The notes below the pieces were generated by a model. The model was not told the origin of the DNA, made no database searches, and worked only from the letters and a program-made list of their open reading frames with translations. This document shows, piece after piece, positions 15,420 through 25,206 of a stretch of DNA of 35,533 nucleotides; position 1 is the stretch's first letter; every line of letters begins with the position of its first letter. The DNA is from an uncultured Anaerolineaceae bacterium (GTDB lineage Bacteria > Chloroflexota > Anaerolineae > Anaerolineales > Anaerolineaceae), in assembly GCA_937863605.1 (NCBI GenBank), contig CALMGN010000285.1:1-35533 (forward strand). Reading direction: 5' to 3'. The translations under genes were made by a program, and so were the position numbers.

Positions 15420-16475
15420 TTATTTCACCACGACCAGAGAGACCAGTCCAACCGGCTGCTCCACGGACAGCCGAATTTTGGCGTTGGATGCGGTCGCGTT
15501 GGGTGAATAGATCACTTTTCCAAGTTTTACAAAACCAGTAGGCACGTTATGGGTGGAAATAGCTGTATCCAATCTGATCTCTACCAGCGCCCCTTCCGGA
15601 ATATAGATGGTAATCCTTCCGACAGGATTCGAAAGCTTGCCCTGCAATTCGTCCTGCGGGTCAAGCGTGATTTCCAGCCAACCGACCGCAACCGTGGCAT
15701 TTAATTCTTCCACATCCAGGCCCGTCAAATCTAACGCAAGGCTGCCGGCAGCAGTCTCAGCGCGAAGGTTAAGCGGAATATCGTTGGTCAACTCCAGCGC
15801 CCAGAGCGGCTCAGCCAACCCGCCGGACCAGGTTTCCCAGCCCTCCCCGCTAGTCGAAAGGTTGAGACTGCCGTGTTTTGACTGAACATCATAGTCCTGC
15901 GCCAGGCTGACCTTGCTGGGAACCTCTGCAATCCCCTCCAGCAGCAAATCGCCGCTGGCGCCGCTGGTCAGTTCCATGCGCCCCACCGGGTCCGAGATGC
16001 GCACATTGGCACTGGTCGCGCCCTCCAACGGCTGGGTAATCGAAAAGGTTCCAAGCATGGCTCCAGGTGAATTGGCAATCGCGAACCAGGCTACTCCAGC
16101 CATGATAACCAGCGCTATTAGCACCCCGATGATGTTTGCCCTCGCTGAACGCCCCTCAAAGATCAAGTCAAGCCCAAGCGCCACCAGGATCAACGGCCAC
16201 ATGCGCAGCAGCAGACTCCAGGAGTCCCACGCCAGATAGCCGAAATTTGCCAGCAGGAAAACGGTGCCAAGACCTAATGAGATGACTGCCCAGACCCACC
16301 CGCGTCCCTGGACGATATTGTCCAGGCCGCCAATAATGAACAGCAAAGGCCATAGTTTGAGCATCAGGTCGATGACATTGCCGGGCAGAATGCCCATGGT
16401 GTTCAGTAAAAGCACTGCCCCAGCGATAATTAAAATGAGCGCCCAAAATATACTATGTCTGCGATTCTTTTCCAT
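15420..16475 (-). CDS. LiaF-like membrane protein with C-terminal beta domain
   Basis: A 351-aa protein. The N-terminal 135 residues hold about five short membrane segments with repeated ILIIAGAVLLLNTMGIL / WPLLFIIGGLDNIVQGRG units, characteristic of LiaI/LiaF (DUF5668) proteins. The rest is a beta-rich domain (SANVRISDPVGRMELTSGASGD...) like the cell-wall-active antibiotic response region of LiaF, presumably outside the membrane. The ATG follows AAAGAGG. It is the last gene of the cluster. LiaF proteins inhibit LiaRS-type envelope stress kinases in Firmicutes; no kinase or regulator is present here. Confidence 0.75.
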   Translation of the reverse strand: MEKNRRHSIFWALILIIAGAVLLLNTMGILPGNVIDLMLKLWPLLFIIGGLDNIVQGRGWVWAVISLGLGTVFLLANFGYLAWDSWSLLLRMWPLILVALGLDLIFEGRSARANIIGVLIALVIMAGVAWFAIANSPGAMLGTFSITQPLEGATSANVRISDPVGRMELTSGASGDLLLEGIAEVPSKVSLAQDYDVQSKHGSLNLSTSGEGWETWSGGLAEPLWALELTNDIPLNLRAETAAGSLALDLTGLDVEELNATVAVGWLEITLDPQDELQGKLSNPVGRITIYIPEGALVEIRLDTAISTHNVPTGFVKLGKVIYSPNATASNAKIRLSVEQPVGLVSLVVVK

Positions 16476-16493
16476 GTTGAGCCTCTTTCTGCT

Positions 16494-17129
16494 TTAAGCT
16501 TTGGACCGTATCGCCCGCAGCACCAAAAACAGGCCTATTCCGATCACAACCACTGGCATGATATAACCTGCCCAATCGTTCGCGCCTATTCCCACGATCA
16601 GCGCCACCAGGAGCAATCCGCCAGCAGGGAATAGCGGCCAGTTGGTCCGTTTACCGTTGTTGATCGGCAATAATGCCAGAACACCGAAGGTAGCCGCCAG
16701 CCCAAGGAAAAAGATAACCACCGATTTAGACATGTACGGTTCCAACAGGATGAGCGCCACCAGTGAGAACATGACGCCCATGGGAATGATCGCCCACCAA
16801 AAGTTGCGATTTAGAAAATAAACCACCAGGAAACTGACGCCGATACCCGCAAGAACCAGCGCACCACCGATCTGGTCGGAAGCTTGAGGTGCGATCTCTT
16901 CAAGCCCAATCAGCGCGCCGATGCCAAGCAGGGTAAAACCGGGAATAGCTGCCCACCAATTGCTGCGGTCGGACGCCATCACGTAAATAAAAGCCAGTCC
17001 GCCTAAGATAAACAGTACTGCCCAGACAAAACCGCCCAGGTCAATCCCGGTAATGGTATTGACCAGTGCAATTACACCTGCCAGAATGAGCAGTCCTCCG
17101 ACTAAAATACGCCATCGCGTAGGGTTCAT
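16494..17129 (-). CDS. DUF5668-like multi-spanning membrane protein
   Basis: A 211-aa protein consisting almost wholly of membrane segments, with no C-terminal beta domain. The repeated pattern (ILVGGLLILAGVIALVNTITGI, FVWAVLFILGGLAFIY, PGFTLLGIGALIGLEE, GGALVLAGIGVSFLVVYF) matches the membrane part of the flanking LiaF-like proteins, suggesting duplication and loss of the soluble domain. GAGGAAGAAG precedes the ATG, and it is 18 bp from the next gene. Function unknown, probably part of the same membrane assembly. Confidence 0.75.
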   Translation of the reverse strand: MNPTRWRILVGGLLILAGVIALVNTITGIDLGGFVWAVLFILGGLAFIYVMASDRSNWWAAIPGFTLLGIGALIGLEEIAPQASDQIGGALVLAGIGVSFLVVYFLNRNFWWAIIPMGVMFSLVALILLEPYMSKSVVIFFLGLAATFGVLALLPINNGKRTNWPLFPAGGLLLVALIVGIGANDWAGYIMPVVVIGIGLFLVLRAIRSKA

Positions 17130-17150
17130 TTCTTCTTCCTCTCTATGGTT

Positions 17151-17954
17151 TTACGCGCTTATGATTTCGATCGAACCAACGCCGGCTTCAACCAGAATTT
17201 CTACCCGGTTTGCAGCGCTGTCGTACCCTGCAGTTTCATAGGTAGTTCCGTTGAACGGGAAGCGGACATTGTCGATTTTAGTCCCAACCAGCCCGCTCTT
17301 CATCGTAATCCGGCCTGCCACGTCCTGCGGCACTCGCAGTACTACCGATGCTGCCCCGGCGTGGACATCCACAGCGGTAAAGCCGGCATTGGCTGGCAGA
17401 GTGATAATCGTCGAACTGGCCCCAGTTTCCAGAGTCAGCTTGCGCACACGCAGCGCAACCAGGTCAACCCGGGCTTCTCCCGCTCCGGTGTGCAGACGCA
17501 CGTCCAGCGGAATCGCATCCGTCAGGCGAAAATTCCAACGGAATCCTTCTCCGCCAAAGCCGCCGGGAAAACCCCACACCACATTCGTGGGGGGATTCAG
17601 CGTCAGGCTGCCGCCGTGGCCAATCTTCTCCATACGTGATTCAACCCCGCCGGCGAAGACGCCCGTCATCAACTGAGCCGGACCAGCCCCGCCGCTGATG
17701 TCCAGCGTACCGGCACCGTGGTTAACGTCAATCACCGCTTCCTGGATCAATTCCAGCGGGATATCCAGGTTGACCACTTCCTGCTTTCCTTTGTTGACTG
17801 CTGGACCGAGCAGCATCCACACTCCAGCCAAAATCAGAATCGCTGGCCAAAAAAACAGCCAGACATTCCAGGTGATGATCCCCAGACTCCGTAGCAGCAA
17901 GAGCCCTCCAAGCACCACCAGTATTACGCCCCAAAACAAACGACTCGAACGCAT
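17151..17954 (-). CDS. LiaF-like membrane protein (two-span) with beta domain
   Basis: A 267-aa protein with two N-terminal membrane segments (LFWGVILVVLGGLLLLRSLGI and VWLFFWPAILILAGVWMLLG). A beta-rich domain follows, of DUF4097/LiaF type: IDVNHGAGTLDISGGAG, VRLHTGAGEARVDL, LETGASSTIITL and VDVHAGAASVVLRVP are successive strands of a repeating beta structure. The ATG at 17952-17954 follows GAGGAAAAT; the longer frame overlaps the next gene and is rejected. It is the first of three related genes with 18-21 bp gaps. Confidence 0.75.
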   Translation of the reverse strand: MRSSRLFWGVILVVLGGLLLLRSLGIITWNVWLFFWPAILILAGVWMLLGPAVNKGKQEVVNLDIPLELIQEAVIDVNHGAGTLDISGGAGPAQLMTGVFAGGVESRMEKIGHGGSLTLNPPTNVVWGFPGGFGGEGFRWNFRLTDAIPLDVRLHTGAGEARVDLVALRVRKLTLETGASSTIITLPANAGFTAVDVHAGAASVVLRVPQDVAGRITMKSGLVGTKIDNVRFPFNGTTYETAGYDSAANRVEILVEAGVGSIEIISA

Positions 17955-17989
17955 ATTTTCCTCACTATCTTTTACGATTACAGACCCAA

Positions 17990-18418
17990 TCATCCCAAAA
18001 CAATCTGGGCGATTTCTATGAGACCATCTTCCCTGGGGTATATCATGTGAAGTTGGTTGGAATTGGCGGAAAGAACCAAACCAGACGCAGAGAGCATGGA
18101 TAACCTCAACGTCAGTGCTCCGCCTCCCAAAATTAAACCGTAGCTTAGCCGCCGAGTGAAGCGCCAACCCTGCCCGCGGGAGATTTTCACCAGCATCCCC
18201 GCACCTGCCAGAGCAAATGGACCTGAAACCGCAGCATGCCAGCCGAATATAATTAACCCCATACTTGCCACCCCCAGGGAGATTGGCATCGATACCGGCG
18301 TCCGCCATCCAGGTTGAGATGCTATTGCAGCCGAGGTAAAACGCCAGGCCTCAACCACCAGCAGGACTGACAAAGCAGTCAACCAGATGGTCTGCCGGCG
18401 GGTCACGGCTGCCCTCAC
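17990..18418 (-). CDS. Small hypothetical membrane protein
   Basis: A product of up to 142 aa with three hydrophobic stretches (IWLTALSVLLVVEAWRF, SLGVASMGLIIFGWHAAV, YGLILGGGALTLRLSMLSASGLVL) and a basic N-terminus. It has no recognised family. The start is uncertain: GTG at 18416-18418, or GTG four codons later with AGGG upstream. It precedes the LiaF-like genes by 35 bp and follows a TATAAT at 18472-18477, which favours a real first gene of that operon. Confidence 0.55.
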   Translation of the reverse strand: MRAAVTRRQTIWLTALSVLLVVEAWRFTSAAIASQPGWRTPVSMPISLGVASMGLIIFGWHAAVSGPFALAGAGMLVKISRGQGWRFTRRLSYGLILGGGALTLRLSMLSASGLVLSANSNQLHMIYPREDGLIEIAQIVLG

Positions 18419-18471
18419 AAGCGTGAAGGCTGGGTATCAATGACTAAAGTAGTGGACAATGATTCTACATC

Positions 18472-18477
18472 ATTATA
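18472..18477 (-). promoter_or_regulatory. -10 element for the membrane-protein cluster
   Basis: An exact TATAAT on the minus strand, 54 bp before the first possible start. No consensus -35 was found. It lies in the 248-bp divergent region shared with the secreted multidomain gene. Confidence 0.4.
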
Positions 18478-18567
18478 CGGTATCATGGTCTTTACATAAC
18501 GAGGAATCCTGAGCAAAGTTGCGATATTATTATTGAGAAACCAGTATTACATCTCGCACAAATCTTG

Positions 18568-18573
18568 TATAAT
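18568..18573 (+). promoter_or_regulatory. -10 element for the secreted multidomain gene
   Basis: An exact TATAAT with a weak TATTAC at the -35 position 17 bp upstream. The leader is about 85-90 bases and the surrounding DNA is AT-rich. Confidence 0.4.
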
Positions 18574-18666
18574 TACGATTAATTCCTACGTTCAAAGGAT
18601 TTAAACCCGATAAAAATTAAATAGGGTGTTTTTGGACATTGGTTAACGGTGGTCAGGGGGGTTAAA

Positions 18667-21600
18667 ATGAAATTCAAGGTTAACGGTAAAAACCGCATTT
18701 TTAGTACGACACTAATAGTACTGGTCATTATTACCAGTCTAGGGGTATTCTCAGGCCCGGTACATGCCGGAAATATCCAGGTTCCAGGAAATTATCCCAC
18801 CATCCAGGGGGCCATTAATGCAGCCGTATCTGGGGATGTTGTCATCGTCTCCCCGGGCACATACAACGAAAACCTGTTGATTGCAGGCAAGACCATCACA
18901 CTTACCTCCCTGTATTACACCACAGGCGACCGCCAATACATCGACTCTACAATCATCGACGGGCAGTTGTTAGGGCCTGTTATTCAGGTCGATAGCACCT
19001 CGGGTCCAGAAACTACCATTCAAGGTCTTTCTATCCATAACGGCTTGGATGGTATTCGAGCTTCTGTAAAACTGAATATTTTTGACAATCACTTTATAGG
19101 GAACGATGATGGCATCGATTTCACCAATAGCGGAGGTGTCGTTCGGGGAAATATTTTCGAGAACAGCATCGATGACGGAATCGATTTTGATATGTTTTCG
19201 GAGGGGTTGGTTGAATACAATATCATTCGCAATAACCATGAAGACGGGATCGAAATCCGTTTCCAGGATTATACCGGTCCGATGCTCAATTTCACCATTC
19301 GGAATAATCAAATAACTGGGAATGGTCAAAACGGCATTCAACTAATCGGTTACCCGACCACAACCAACCGGGTCATCAACATCGAGCATAACCTGATCAA
19401 GGATAATGCAAGGGTTGGTGTCGGCCTGATGGACAATGCCCAAAGCGGCGAGGATTATCGCGCAGCCAGTCTACTGGAGCGGATTAATCTATTTAACAAT
19501 ACCTTTGTTGGAAATAAGTATGCAGTTACCGGCGGCGATAATCTTGTGGCAGTCAATAATATCTTCGCTGGATCAACAACATTAGGGCTTAAAAACATCG
19601 ATGGAAACTCAGCGATCGCCTATAACCTTTTTTGGAATAATACTAGTGATTTTTCTGGCAGCAATGTAGATCTGAATAAGACCTTGTTTGGTAATCCTTT
19701 GCTGGATCCGGATTTCTATCTACAATACGGCAGCCCAGCCATTAATGCTGGCACAACGCATTACGATTTCCAGGGCAGCCCGGTTCTGGATTATCCGCCA
19801 GGCACTTATTTCGGGGCAGCGCCTGACCTGGGATGGGTTGAGAGCAATTACCTCAACGAGCCGACCGCTGCCAACACGCCGACGATCACACCAACCTCCA
19901 CCCCACGGCCTGGAGATACATTTACCTTTGCCCCGCTTGACGATGCATCGATATACAACGCCTATCCGAGCAACAATTATGGCTCAGCCGCCACCATCAA
20001 CGTGGACAATTCACCCATCCAACATTTCCTAATAAAATTCCAGGTGGATGGCCTTGGAGGGCGTCAAGTCACAAAGGCTACTTTGCGGCTTTATAACATC
20101 AACGAATCCAGCAAGGGCGGAGATTTTTACCGGGTTTTAGATCAATCCTGGACCGAGGAAACCGTCAATTGGAACAACGCGCCAGCCTCCGATGCGACTA
20201 TGGTTGCTTCGCTCGGGACAGTCGCAGTCGGTAACTGGTACTCCCTGGATTTAACTTCGTTCATCACCAGTGATGGGTTTTACACCTTCAGAGTTACTTC
20301 CACGTCCACCAACGGTGCCGATTACTCTTCAAAAGAAGGTGCCAACCCGCCGCAGTTGGAAATCATTGTATCCAACGATCCGACGTCTACTCCAGGGACC
20401 ATTACACCATCCACTACACCCACAATTACCAGCACGCCTACCCGAACCATTCCTCCCACCAACACTTTTACACCGGGACCCTCTGCCACACCATTACCCC
20501 TTGGGACCTCTCGTTTTGCCGTCATTGGAGATTTTGGAACACACGACCAGGCCGAAGCCGATGTAGCGGCATTGGTAAATAGTTGGAATCCTGATTTTAT
20601 TGTAACGGTCGGGGACAATAATTATCCATTGGGTGGTGCTGACACGATCGATGTGAACGTCGGAAAGGATTATCACGCATACATTTATCCCTATACGGGG
20701 ATTTATGGCGCCGGCGCAACCACCAATCGCTTCTTCCCAGCACTCGGGAACCACGATATGGATACCGGTTTGGGACAACCCTCCATTGATTATTTCGCTT
20801 TACCTGGGAATGAACGTTATTACGATTTCGTCCAAGGACCGCTGCACTTTTTTATTCTGAACAGCGATCCGCGCGAGCTGGATGGAACCTCCAGCAATTC
20901 GACACAGGGGCAATGGCTGCAGAGCCGTATGGCCGCTTCCACGACTCCCTGGCAAATTGTGGTTTTCCACCACGCACCGTATTCTTCAGGGGCGCATGGT
21001 TCCTCTACATTTATGCGCTGGCCGTTCAAGGAATGGGGTGCAGATGCAGTTTTTTCAGGTCATGATCATACGTATGAGCGATTGATCGTTAATGGATTGC
21101 CATATTTTGTTAATGGACTTGGCGGGGCGTCAATTTACAATTTCCCCACGCAACTCCCTGAAAGCCAGGTACGGTACAACAGCGATTGGGGTGCGATGTT
21201 GGTCGATGGCAATTCCAATCAACTGACCTTCCAATTCTTCTCGCGGGCAGGGGTCTTGGTGGATTCTTATACCCTTACGAACAGCAGCCCAGCAACGCTA
21301 ACACCCACAAGCACCTCGACAGCCACAAACACTCCCGCTGGAACTCCGACCGGTACATTTACACTGATGCCTACCAGCTCAGCGACCTCAACGGCAACCG
21401 CAACGGCAACGAATGTTCCGACGGCCACGAATACCTTCACCTCAACTCCGACGTCTACACCAACCCTGACACTGACCAACACATCAAGCCCCACTGCCAC
21501 GGCTACCCAAACCCGGACACCTACTCCCACCCCGTCTGCCATCCCAGATTTGATCTTCGCTGACGGGTTCGAATCCGGACCATTATCAGCCTGGTCCAGC

Positions 21601-22179
21601 GCTCAAATCGATGGCGGTGACCTGGGTGTATTAAGCGGCGCCGCATTGACCGGTCAATTCGGTCTGGCAGCGTTGATCGATGACCGGCGAGCAATTTTTG
21701 TGACTGACAGCCTGCCAGACGCAGAAACCAGCTATCGAGTCCGGTTTTATGCGGACCCTAATTCGCTTACAATATCCTCCACACCTCTGGTCGTTTTTAA
21801 CGGCATCTCCGGATCTTCTACCCAAGTAATCCGCATCGAAATGCGTAAGTCGGGCGGCAGTTTCCAGTTACAGGCTGGTTTGCGAAACGACATCAATACC
21901 TGGTATTCGACCGGGTGGACTACGATCACGGATGCGAGCCACTCGATTGAGATTTTCTGGCTGGCTTCCACTGCCCCCGAAGCCAATAGCGGGGAAATAA
22001 CCTTTTGGATTGATGGAACCCAGGCTGGGAGATTAACCGGCATCGACAACGATAAGCGCCACATCGACCTGGTCCACCTGGGTGTCTTGGCTGGAATCGA
22101 ATCCGCTACCCGCGGCACCGTATTTTTCGATGCATTTGAATCCCACCGCAGCACGTATATCGGACCCGCAGCTCCTTAA
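18667..22179 (+). CDS. Secreted multidomain protein: beta-helix, DNRLRE, metallophosphoesterase, C-terminal jelly-roll-like domain
   Basis: A 1170-aa exported protein. The signal peptide (about 1-36, ending GPVHA) is followed by a right-handed beta-helix with NosD/pectate-lyase-like repeats (about 37-400: repeated GI.. [30 protein letters not shown]). Next is a DNRLRE/CBM-like domain (about 416-575: [10 protein letters not shown]..., [13 protein letters not shown]), then a Thr/Pro linker. A calcineurin-like phosphatase (about 616-850) has GDFG, GDNNYP, GNHD, HHAPYSS and GHDHTYER, so all metal motifs are present. A second Thr/Ser/Pro linker (about 874-958) leads to a [16 protein letters not shown] domain running to the end. 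No sortase or PEP-CTERM anchor is visible. The start ATG follows GGGGGG; codons before it lack a ribosome binding site. Its DNA appears less GC-rich than its neighbours. An extracellular phosphate-scavenging or surface-glycan role is a guess. Confidence 0.85.
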   Translation: MKFKVNGKNRIFSTTLIVLVIITSLGVFSGPVHAGNIQVPGNYPTIQGAINAAVSGDVVIVSPGTYNENLLIAGKTITLTSLYYTTGDRQYIDSTIIDGQLLGPVIQVDSTSGPETTIQGLSIHNGLDGIRASVKLNIFDNHFIGNDDGIDFTNSGGVVRGNIFENSIDDGIDFDMFSEGLVEYNIIRNNHEDGIEIRFQDYTGPMLNFTIRNNQITGNGQNGIQLIGYPTTTNRVINIEHNLIKDNARVGVGLMDNAQSGEDYRAASLLERINLFNNTFVGNKYAVTGGDNLVAVNNIFAGSTTLGLKNIDGNSAIAYNLFWNNTSDFSGSNVDLNKTLFGNPLLDPDFYLQYGSPAINAGTTHYDFQGSPVLDYPPGTYFGAAPDLGWVESNYLNEPTAANTPTITPTSTPRPGDTFTFAPLDDASIYNAYPSNNYGSAATINVDNSPIQHFLIKFQVDGLGGRQVTKATLRLYNINESSKGGDFYRVLDQSWTEETVNWNNAPASDATMVASLGTVAVGNWYSLDLTSFITSDGFYTFRVTSTSTNGADYSSKEGANPPQLEIIVSNDPTSTPGTITPSTTPTITSTPTRTIPPTNTFTPGPSATPLPLGTSRFAVIGDFGTHDQAEADVAALVNSWNPDFIVTVGDNNYPLGGADTIDVNVGKDYHAYIYPYTGIYGAGATTNRFFPALGNHDMDTGLGQPSIDYFALPGNERYYDFVQGPLHFFILNSDPRELDGTSSNSTQGQWLQSRMAASTTPWQIVVFHHAPYSSGAHGSSTFMRWPFKEWGADAVFSGHDHTYERLIVNGLPYFVNGLGGASIYNFPTQLPESQVRYNSDWGAMLVDGNSNQLTFQFFSRAGVLVDSYTLTNSSPATLTPTSTSTATNTPAGTPTGTFTLMPTSSATSTATATATNVPTATNTFTSTPTSTPTLTLTNTSSPTATATQTRTPTPTPSAIPDLIFADGFESGPLSAWSSAQIDGGDLGVLSGAALTGQFGLAALIDDRRAIFVTDSLPDAETSYRVRFYADPNSLTISSTPLVVFNGISGSSTQVIRIEMRKSGGSFQLQAGLRNDINTWYSTGWTTITDASHSIEIFWLASTAPEANSGEITFWIDGTQAGRLTGIDNDKRHIDLVHLGVLAGIESATRGTVFFDAFESHRSTYIGPAAP

Positions 22180-22188
22180 CTTAAACCC

Positions 22189-22216
22189 TTGACAAACCCA
22201 TTTTTCGGTCTATAAT
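22189..22216 (+). promoter_or_regulatory. Consensus sigma-70 promoter of cysK-cysE
   Basis: TTGACA (22189-22194), a 16-bp spacer and TATAAT (22211-22216) are all perfect matches. It begins only 10 bp after the stop of the preceding gene, and no terminator separates them. The start is expected near 22223, giving a leader of about 240 bases. Confidence 0.85.
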
Positions 22217-22222
22217 CAGACA

Positions 22223-22430
22223 ATATTATGAGATATATGATAAATATTGAGGAATTCGAAATGCAACATTGCATGTGTCTGAGGCGGGGTTGGCGAGCAC
22301 CGCTGCCTTAGACTGAACCGATAAAATTATCGTCAGCCAGCAGACTTAGGCAGTGGACTGCAGCCCCGCAGGGATTTTGGTTTTGCGCGGCAACCGTCCG
22401 CTGTTTTTAATTCTGCTGGCTTTTGTTTTT
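22223..22430 (+). ncRNA. Structured 5' leader (candidate riboswitch/attenuator) of cysK
   Basis: The leader can fold extensively. A long rod is closed by GCGGGGTTG (22284-22292) with CAGCCCCGC (22361-22369). It continues with CTGCCT (22303-22308)/AGGCAG (22348-22353) and ends in a hairpin CTGA..CGATAA/TTATCG..TCAG (22313-22336). An alternative stem pairs GTCTGAGGC (22277-22285) with GCCTTAGAC (22305-22313). AGCCAGCAG (22335-22343) is a perfect complement of CTGCTGGCT (22413-22421), which is followed by TTTGTTTTT. A smaller GC hairpin at 22386-22401 is followed by TGTTTTT. Mutually exclusive stems plus U-tracts suggest attenuation, or a separate small RNA. It does not match the conserved cores of S-box or T-box RNAs that I know. 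Confidence 0.5.
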
Positions 22431-22461
22431 AATCACACTTTATTCGTCTGAGGAGTTTTGA

Positions 22462-23394
22462 ATGAAAATCGCTAATAATGTTACCGACCTGATCGGCAAT
22501 ACCCCACTCGTCCGCCTTAACCGCATCACCGATGGAGCTGTAGCCCAGGTCGTCGCGAAACTTGAGTTCTATAACCCGGCCCACTCGGTCAAAGACCGCA
22601 TCGGTGCATCCATGTTGGACGCCGCGGAACGCGAGGGCAAGATTAACAAAGATACCATCATCCTGGAACCAACCAGTGGTAATACCGGCATCGCGCTGGC
22701 GTTCGTGGCGGCTGCCCGCGGGTACAAAGCCACCATGGTGATGCCCGAATCAGCCAGCAAAGAGAGGCGCATCCTGATGCGCGCCTACGGCGCTGAACTT
22801 ATTTTGACACCTGCCAGCGAAGGCATGGCTGGAGCCATCCGCAAAACTGAGGAATTAGCTGCCAGCGACCCGCGCTACTTCGTCCCGCAGCAGTTCCAAA
22901 ACCCGGCTAATCCCGAAATTCACCGCCGCACCACAGCAGAGGAAATATGGAATGACACCGACGGCAAAGTGGATATTTTGGTGGCCGGCATTGGAACGGG
23001 CGGTACCATCACCGGGGTCGGCGAGGCTATTAAAGCCCGCAAGCCGTCCTTCCGTGTGGTAGCCGTCGAACCGGATGCGTCCGCAGTGCTTTCAGGTGAA
23101 CCGAAGGCCCCACACCCGATTCAGGGTATTGGAGCGGGTTTTATTCCGGAAATTCTGAATACCAAAATATACGACGAAATCGTCCGCGTCAAAAATGAAG
23201 ACGCTTTCCGCACCGCCCGCGATGCCGCTTCCCGCGAGGGCTTGCTGGTGGGCATCTCTTCTGGCGCCGCCATTTGGGCAGCGATTCAGGTCGCCAAACG
23301 CCAGGAAAACGCTGGCAAAATGATTGTGGTCATTATCCCATCCTTCGGCGAACGCTACCTGAGCACCCCATTGTTCGCCGATCTGGTTGACTGA
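22462..23394 (+). CDS. cysK: Cysteine synthase (O-acetylserine sulfhydrylase)
   Basis: A PLP enzyme that forms cysteine from O-acetylserine and sulfide. The 310-aa product has NTPLVRLNR (13-21), the PLP Schiff-base Lys44 in HSVKDR, the substrate loop [10 protein letters not shown] and the phosphate-binding [10 protein letters not shown]. The ATG follows GAGGAG. It is transcribed from a consensus promoter through a long structured leader and is followed 43 bp later by cysE, so the two steps of cysteine synthesis are co-expressed. Confidence 0.96.
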   Translation: MKIANNVTDLIGNTPLVRLNRITDGAVAQVVAKLEFYNPAHSVKDRIGASMLDAAEREGKINKDTIILEPTSGNTGIALAFVAAARGYKATMVMPESASKERRILMRAYGAELILTPASEGMAGAIRKTEELAASDPRYFVPQQFQNPANPEIHRRTTAEEIWNDTDGKVDILVAGIGTGGTITGVGEAIKARKPSFRVVAVEPDASAVLSGEPKAPHPIQGIGAGFIPEILNTKIYDEIVRVKNEDAFRTARDAASREGLLVGISSGAAIWAAIQVAKRQENAGKMIVVIIPSFGERYLSTPLFADLVD

Positions 23395-23437
23395 TCCCTC
23401 TTGCCGCCGCGCCAAAGAGCGAGAAGGAAGGTGAAGT

Positions 23438-24202
23438 ATGGTACGTTTATTTAACAAAGCCAAGTCCGATATTCAATCCGCATTTGACCGTGACCCGGCA
23501 GCCCGCCGGCCCCTGGAGATCCTGCTAGCCTACCCCGGCGTGCACGCCGTCTGGGGGCACCGGCTGGCTCACTGGTTGTGGGTCCATCGCTTTAAGCTGA
23601 TCGCCCGCTGGCTGTCGCATGTCAACCGCTTCCTGACCGGAATCGAAATTCACCCCGGCGCCGTGATCGGTGATAAGTTGTTCATCGACCACGGCATGGG
23701 CGTGGTCATTGGCGAGACCGCCCAAATTGGCAACAACGTGACCCTGTATCATGGGGTCACGCTCGGCGGCGTCAGCCTGGAAAAGGGCAAGCGCCATCCG
23801 ACCATCGAGGATGACGTGGTGATCGGCGCCGGCGGCAAGGTGCTCGGCAATATCACCGTTGGACGCGGCAGCCGGGTGGGTGCGAACGCGGTTGTAGTGC
23901 ATTCCGTTCCGCCGAACTCGGTAGTCGTGGGTGTTCCCGGGCAGGTAATGGTGCGCACCAAGCCGCAGCACCAACCCGACCTGGATCACGACAAGATGCC
24001 GGATACTATAGGGCTGACCCTGGAATCTGTGATGGCGCGGCTTGAAGCCCTGGAGACCCAGGTTCACACGCCTCATTTGGAAAGTAACGGCGGTAATGGA
24101 CATGCCAAATCCGGATCACGCGAATCGCACATCCTGGAGCACCCGGTATTGATCCATGCTCCTGAGCACGGCGTATGGCGCGGAGACGATTTTTCGATCT
24201 AA
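23438..24202 (+). CDS. cysE: Serine O-acetyltransferase
   Basis: Makes O-acetylserine, the substrate of CysK. The 254-aa product has the left-handed beta-helix hexapeptide repeats with the catalytic-region [28 protein letters not shown] and a later [24 protein letters not shown]. The N-terminal helical part is short, as in the small-type CysE proteins. The C-terminal tail after about residue 175 is long and hydrophilic ([14 protein letters not shown]...). The CysK-binding C-terminal Ile is present: the protein ends FSI, which fits the known insertion of the CysE tail into the CysK active site. Confidence 0.94.
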   Translation: MVRLFNKAKSDIQSAFDRDPAARRPLEILLAYPGVHAVWGHRLAHWLWVHRFKLIARWLSHVNRFLTGIEIHPGAVIGDKLFIDHGMGVVIGETAQIGNNVTLYHGVTLGGVSLEKGKRHPTIEDDVVIGAGGKVLGNITVGRGSRVGANAVVVHSVPPNSVVVGVPGQVMVRTKPQHQPDLDHDKMPDTIGLTLESVMARLEALETQVHTPHLESNGGNGHAKSGSRESHILEHPVLIHAPEHGVWRGDDFSI

Positions 24203-24209
24203 AACAGCC

Positions 24210-25199
24210 TTAGGATTTTTTTTGCAGCGAGGAAAGCACCACCATTAATAGGCCTATGCCGCTGATAGCGATAATGCTGATCCCCAGCGTATTGCGCCCA
24301 ACCTGATCTGGCAGCGTCAAGTTGAATAACGGGTGGGGCGTGGCGGTTGGCGTCAGCGTAATGGTTGGGGTGACCGTAGGTGTGCGTGGTGTGGCAGTTG
24401 GCGTCGGTGTACGGGTTGGCGGGCGCGGCGTCATAGTGACGGTCGGCGAGACCGTGGGTGTAAAGGCCTGGCGCACGATGATTTTTTGACCAATCGACAG
24501 CACCGGCGTCGCTGCCAGTTGATTCAGAGCGATCAAATCGGCAATTTTGACGCCGTAAGCAATGGCAATGCTCCACAGTGCCTGTCCAGGCTGCACCTCA
24601 TGAATAACGGATCCGTCAACCCCCGGCGTGGCAGTGATGACCGGCTGGACGACCGCGCCCGTTGCTATGGGCTGGCTCGATCCTGATGTGGTGGGGGCTA
24701 CCGGCGCAGAACGATACGAACCGCCCGAAGTGTACGCGGCGTGGATGACATAAAAGGTTCGCCCATCGACAACAGTCACTCCCCCGCCAATATGGGTGTA
24801 CTTTGGGTCGGTCATAGGCATCATGTGGGTGGCATCCGCCCAATACTGATAGACGACAGTCTCGACTGTCATGCTGATGCCGCAGGCAATATTCTCGGTG
24901 GCAAAGACGGTTGCCCCGCCGCCGTATCCGGCAGCAGCTATCCGTCCACTGGCATTGCCAATATGGGAACAACTGCCGCTGGCAGCCATCACATCCGAGG
25001 TCGCCTGAGCAGTCCCCATCAAAATGCCATCAACTTCGAGTGCTGGCAGTCCGTTGGCTGTCCGGACGGCGTTTACTGTCGCCACCAGGTCATAGGCAGT
25101 ACCAGACTGAGCTTGCACGCCTGAAGCCTCTGGCAAAACGCCCAGGGCTAAAATCACGATCGTCAGCAGTATTCTGGAAATTAATAAGTAACGGCGCAT
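24210..25199 (-). CDS. CAP/SCP-domain protein with LysM and C-terminal membrane anchor
   Basis: A 329-aa surface protein. It has a signal peptide (about 1-31), a CAP/SCP-like domain (about 35-165: LVATVNAVRTANGLPAL, SCSHIGN, ENIACG, WADATHMMPMTDPKYTHIGGG), a LysM peptidoglycan-binding motif (about 195-243: HEVQPGQALWSIAIAYGVK), a Thr/Pro-rich linker and a final membrane helix (GISIIAISGIGLLMVVL) with a basic tail QKKS. A wall-bound, membrane-tethered protein is the natural reading; the activity of bacterial CAP domains is mostly unknown. No ribosome binding site precedes the ATG, and a TATAAT ends 8 bp before it, so the mRNA may be leaderless. It converges on cysE with a 7-bp gap. Confidence 0.88.
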   Translation of the reverse strand: MRRYLLISRILLTIVILALGVLPEASGVQAQSGTAYDLVATVNAVRTANGLPALEVDGILMGTAQATSDVMAASGSCSHIGNASGRIAAAGYGGGATVFATENIACGISMTVETVVYQYWADATHMMPMTDPKYTHIGGGVTVVDGRTFYVIHAAYTSGGSYRSAPVAPTTSGSSQPIATGAVVQPVITATPGVDGSVIHEVQPGQALWSIAIAYGVKIADLIALNQLAATPVLSIGQKIIVRQAFTPTVSPTVTMTPRPPTRTPTPTATPRTPTVTPTITLTPTATPHPLFNLTLPDQVGRNTLGISIIAISGIGLLMVVLSSLQKKS

Positions 25200-25206
25200 C
25201 GCGCTT

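Noticed and set aside
21267-21542. Long antisense frame with V-G-V repeats
   Set aside because: It is the complement of the Thr/Pro linker. Low-complexity codons keep the opposite strand open, and there is no ribosome binding site.
21565-21578. GGGTTCGAATCCGG, the look of a tRNA T-arm
   Set aside because: It lies inside the reading frame of the secreted multidomain protein (DGFESG) and no acceptor, D or anticodon arms surround it.
22223-22461. T-box or S-box riboswitch ahead of cysK
   Set aside because: A GGCAACC occurs at 22389-22395, but the S-box core around it and the T-box UGGNACCGCG with a stem I specifier loop are not recognisable, so no named class is assigned.
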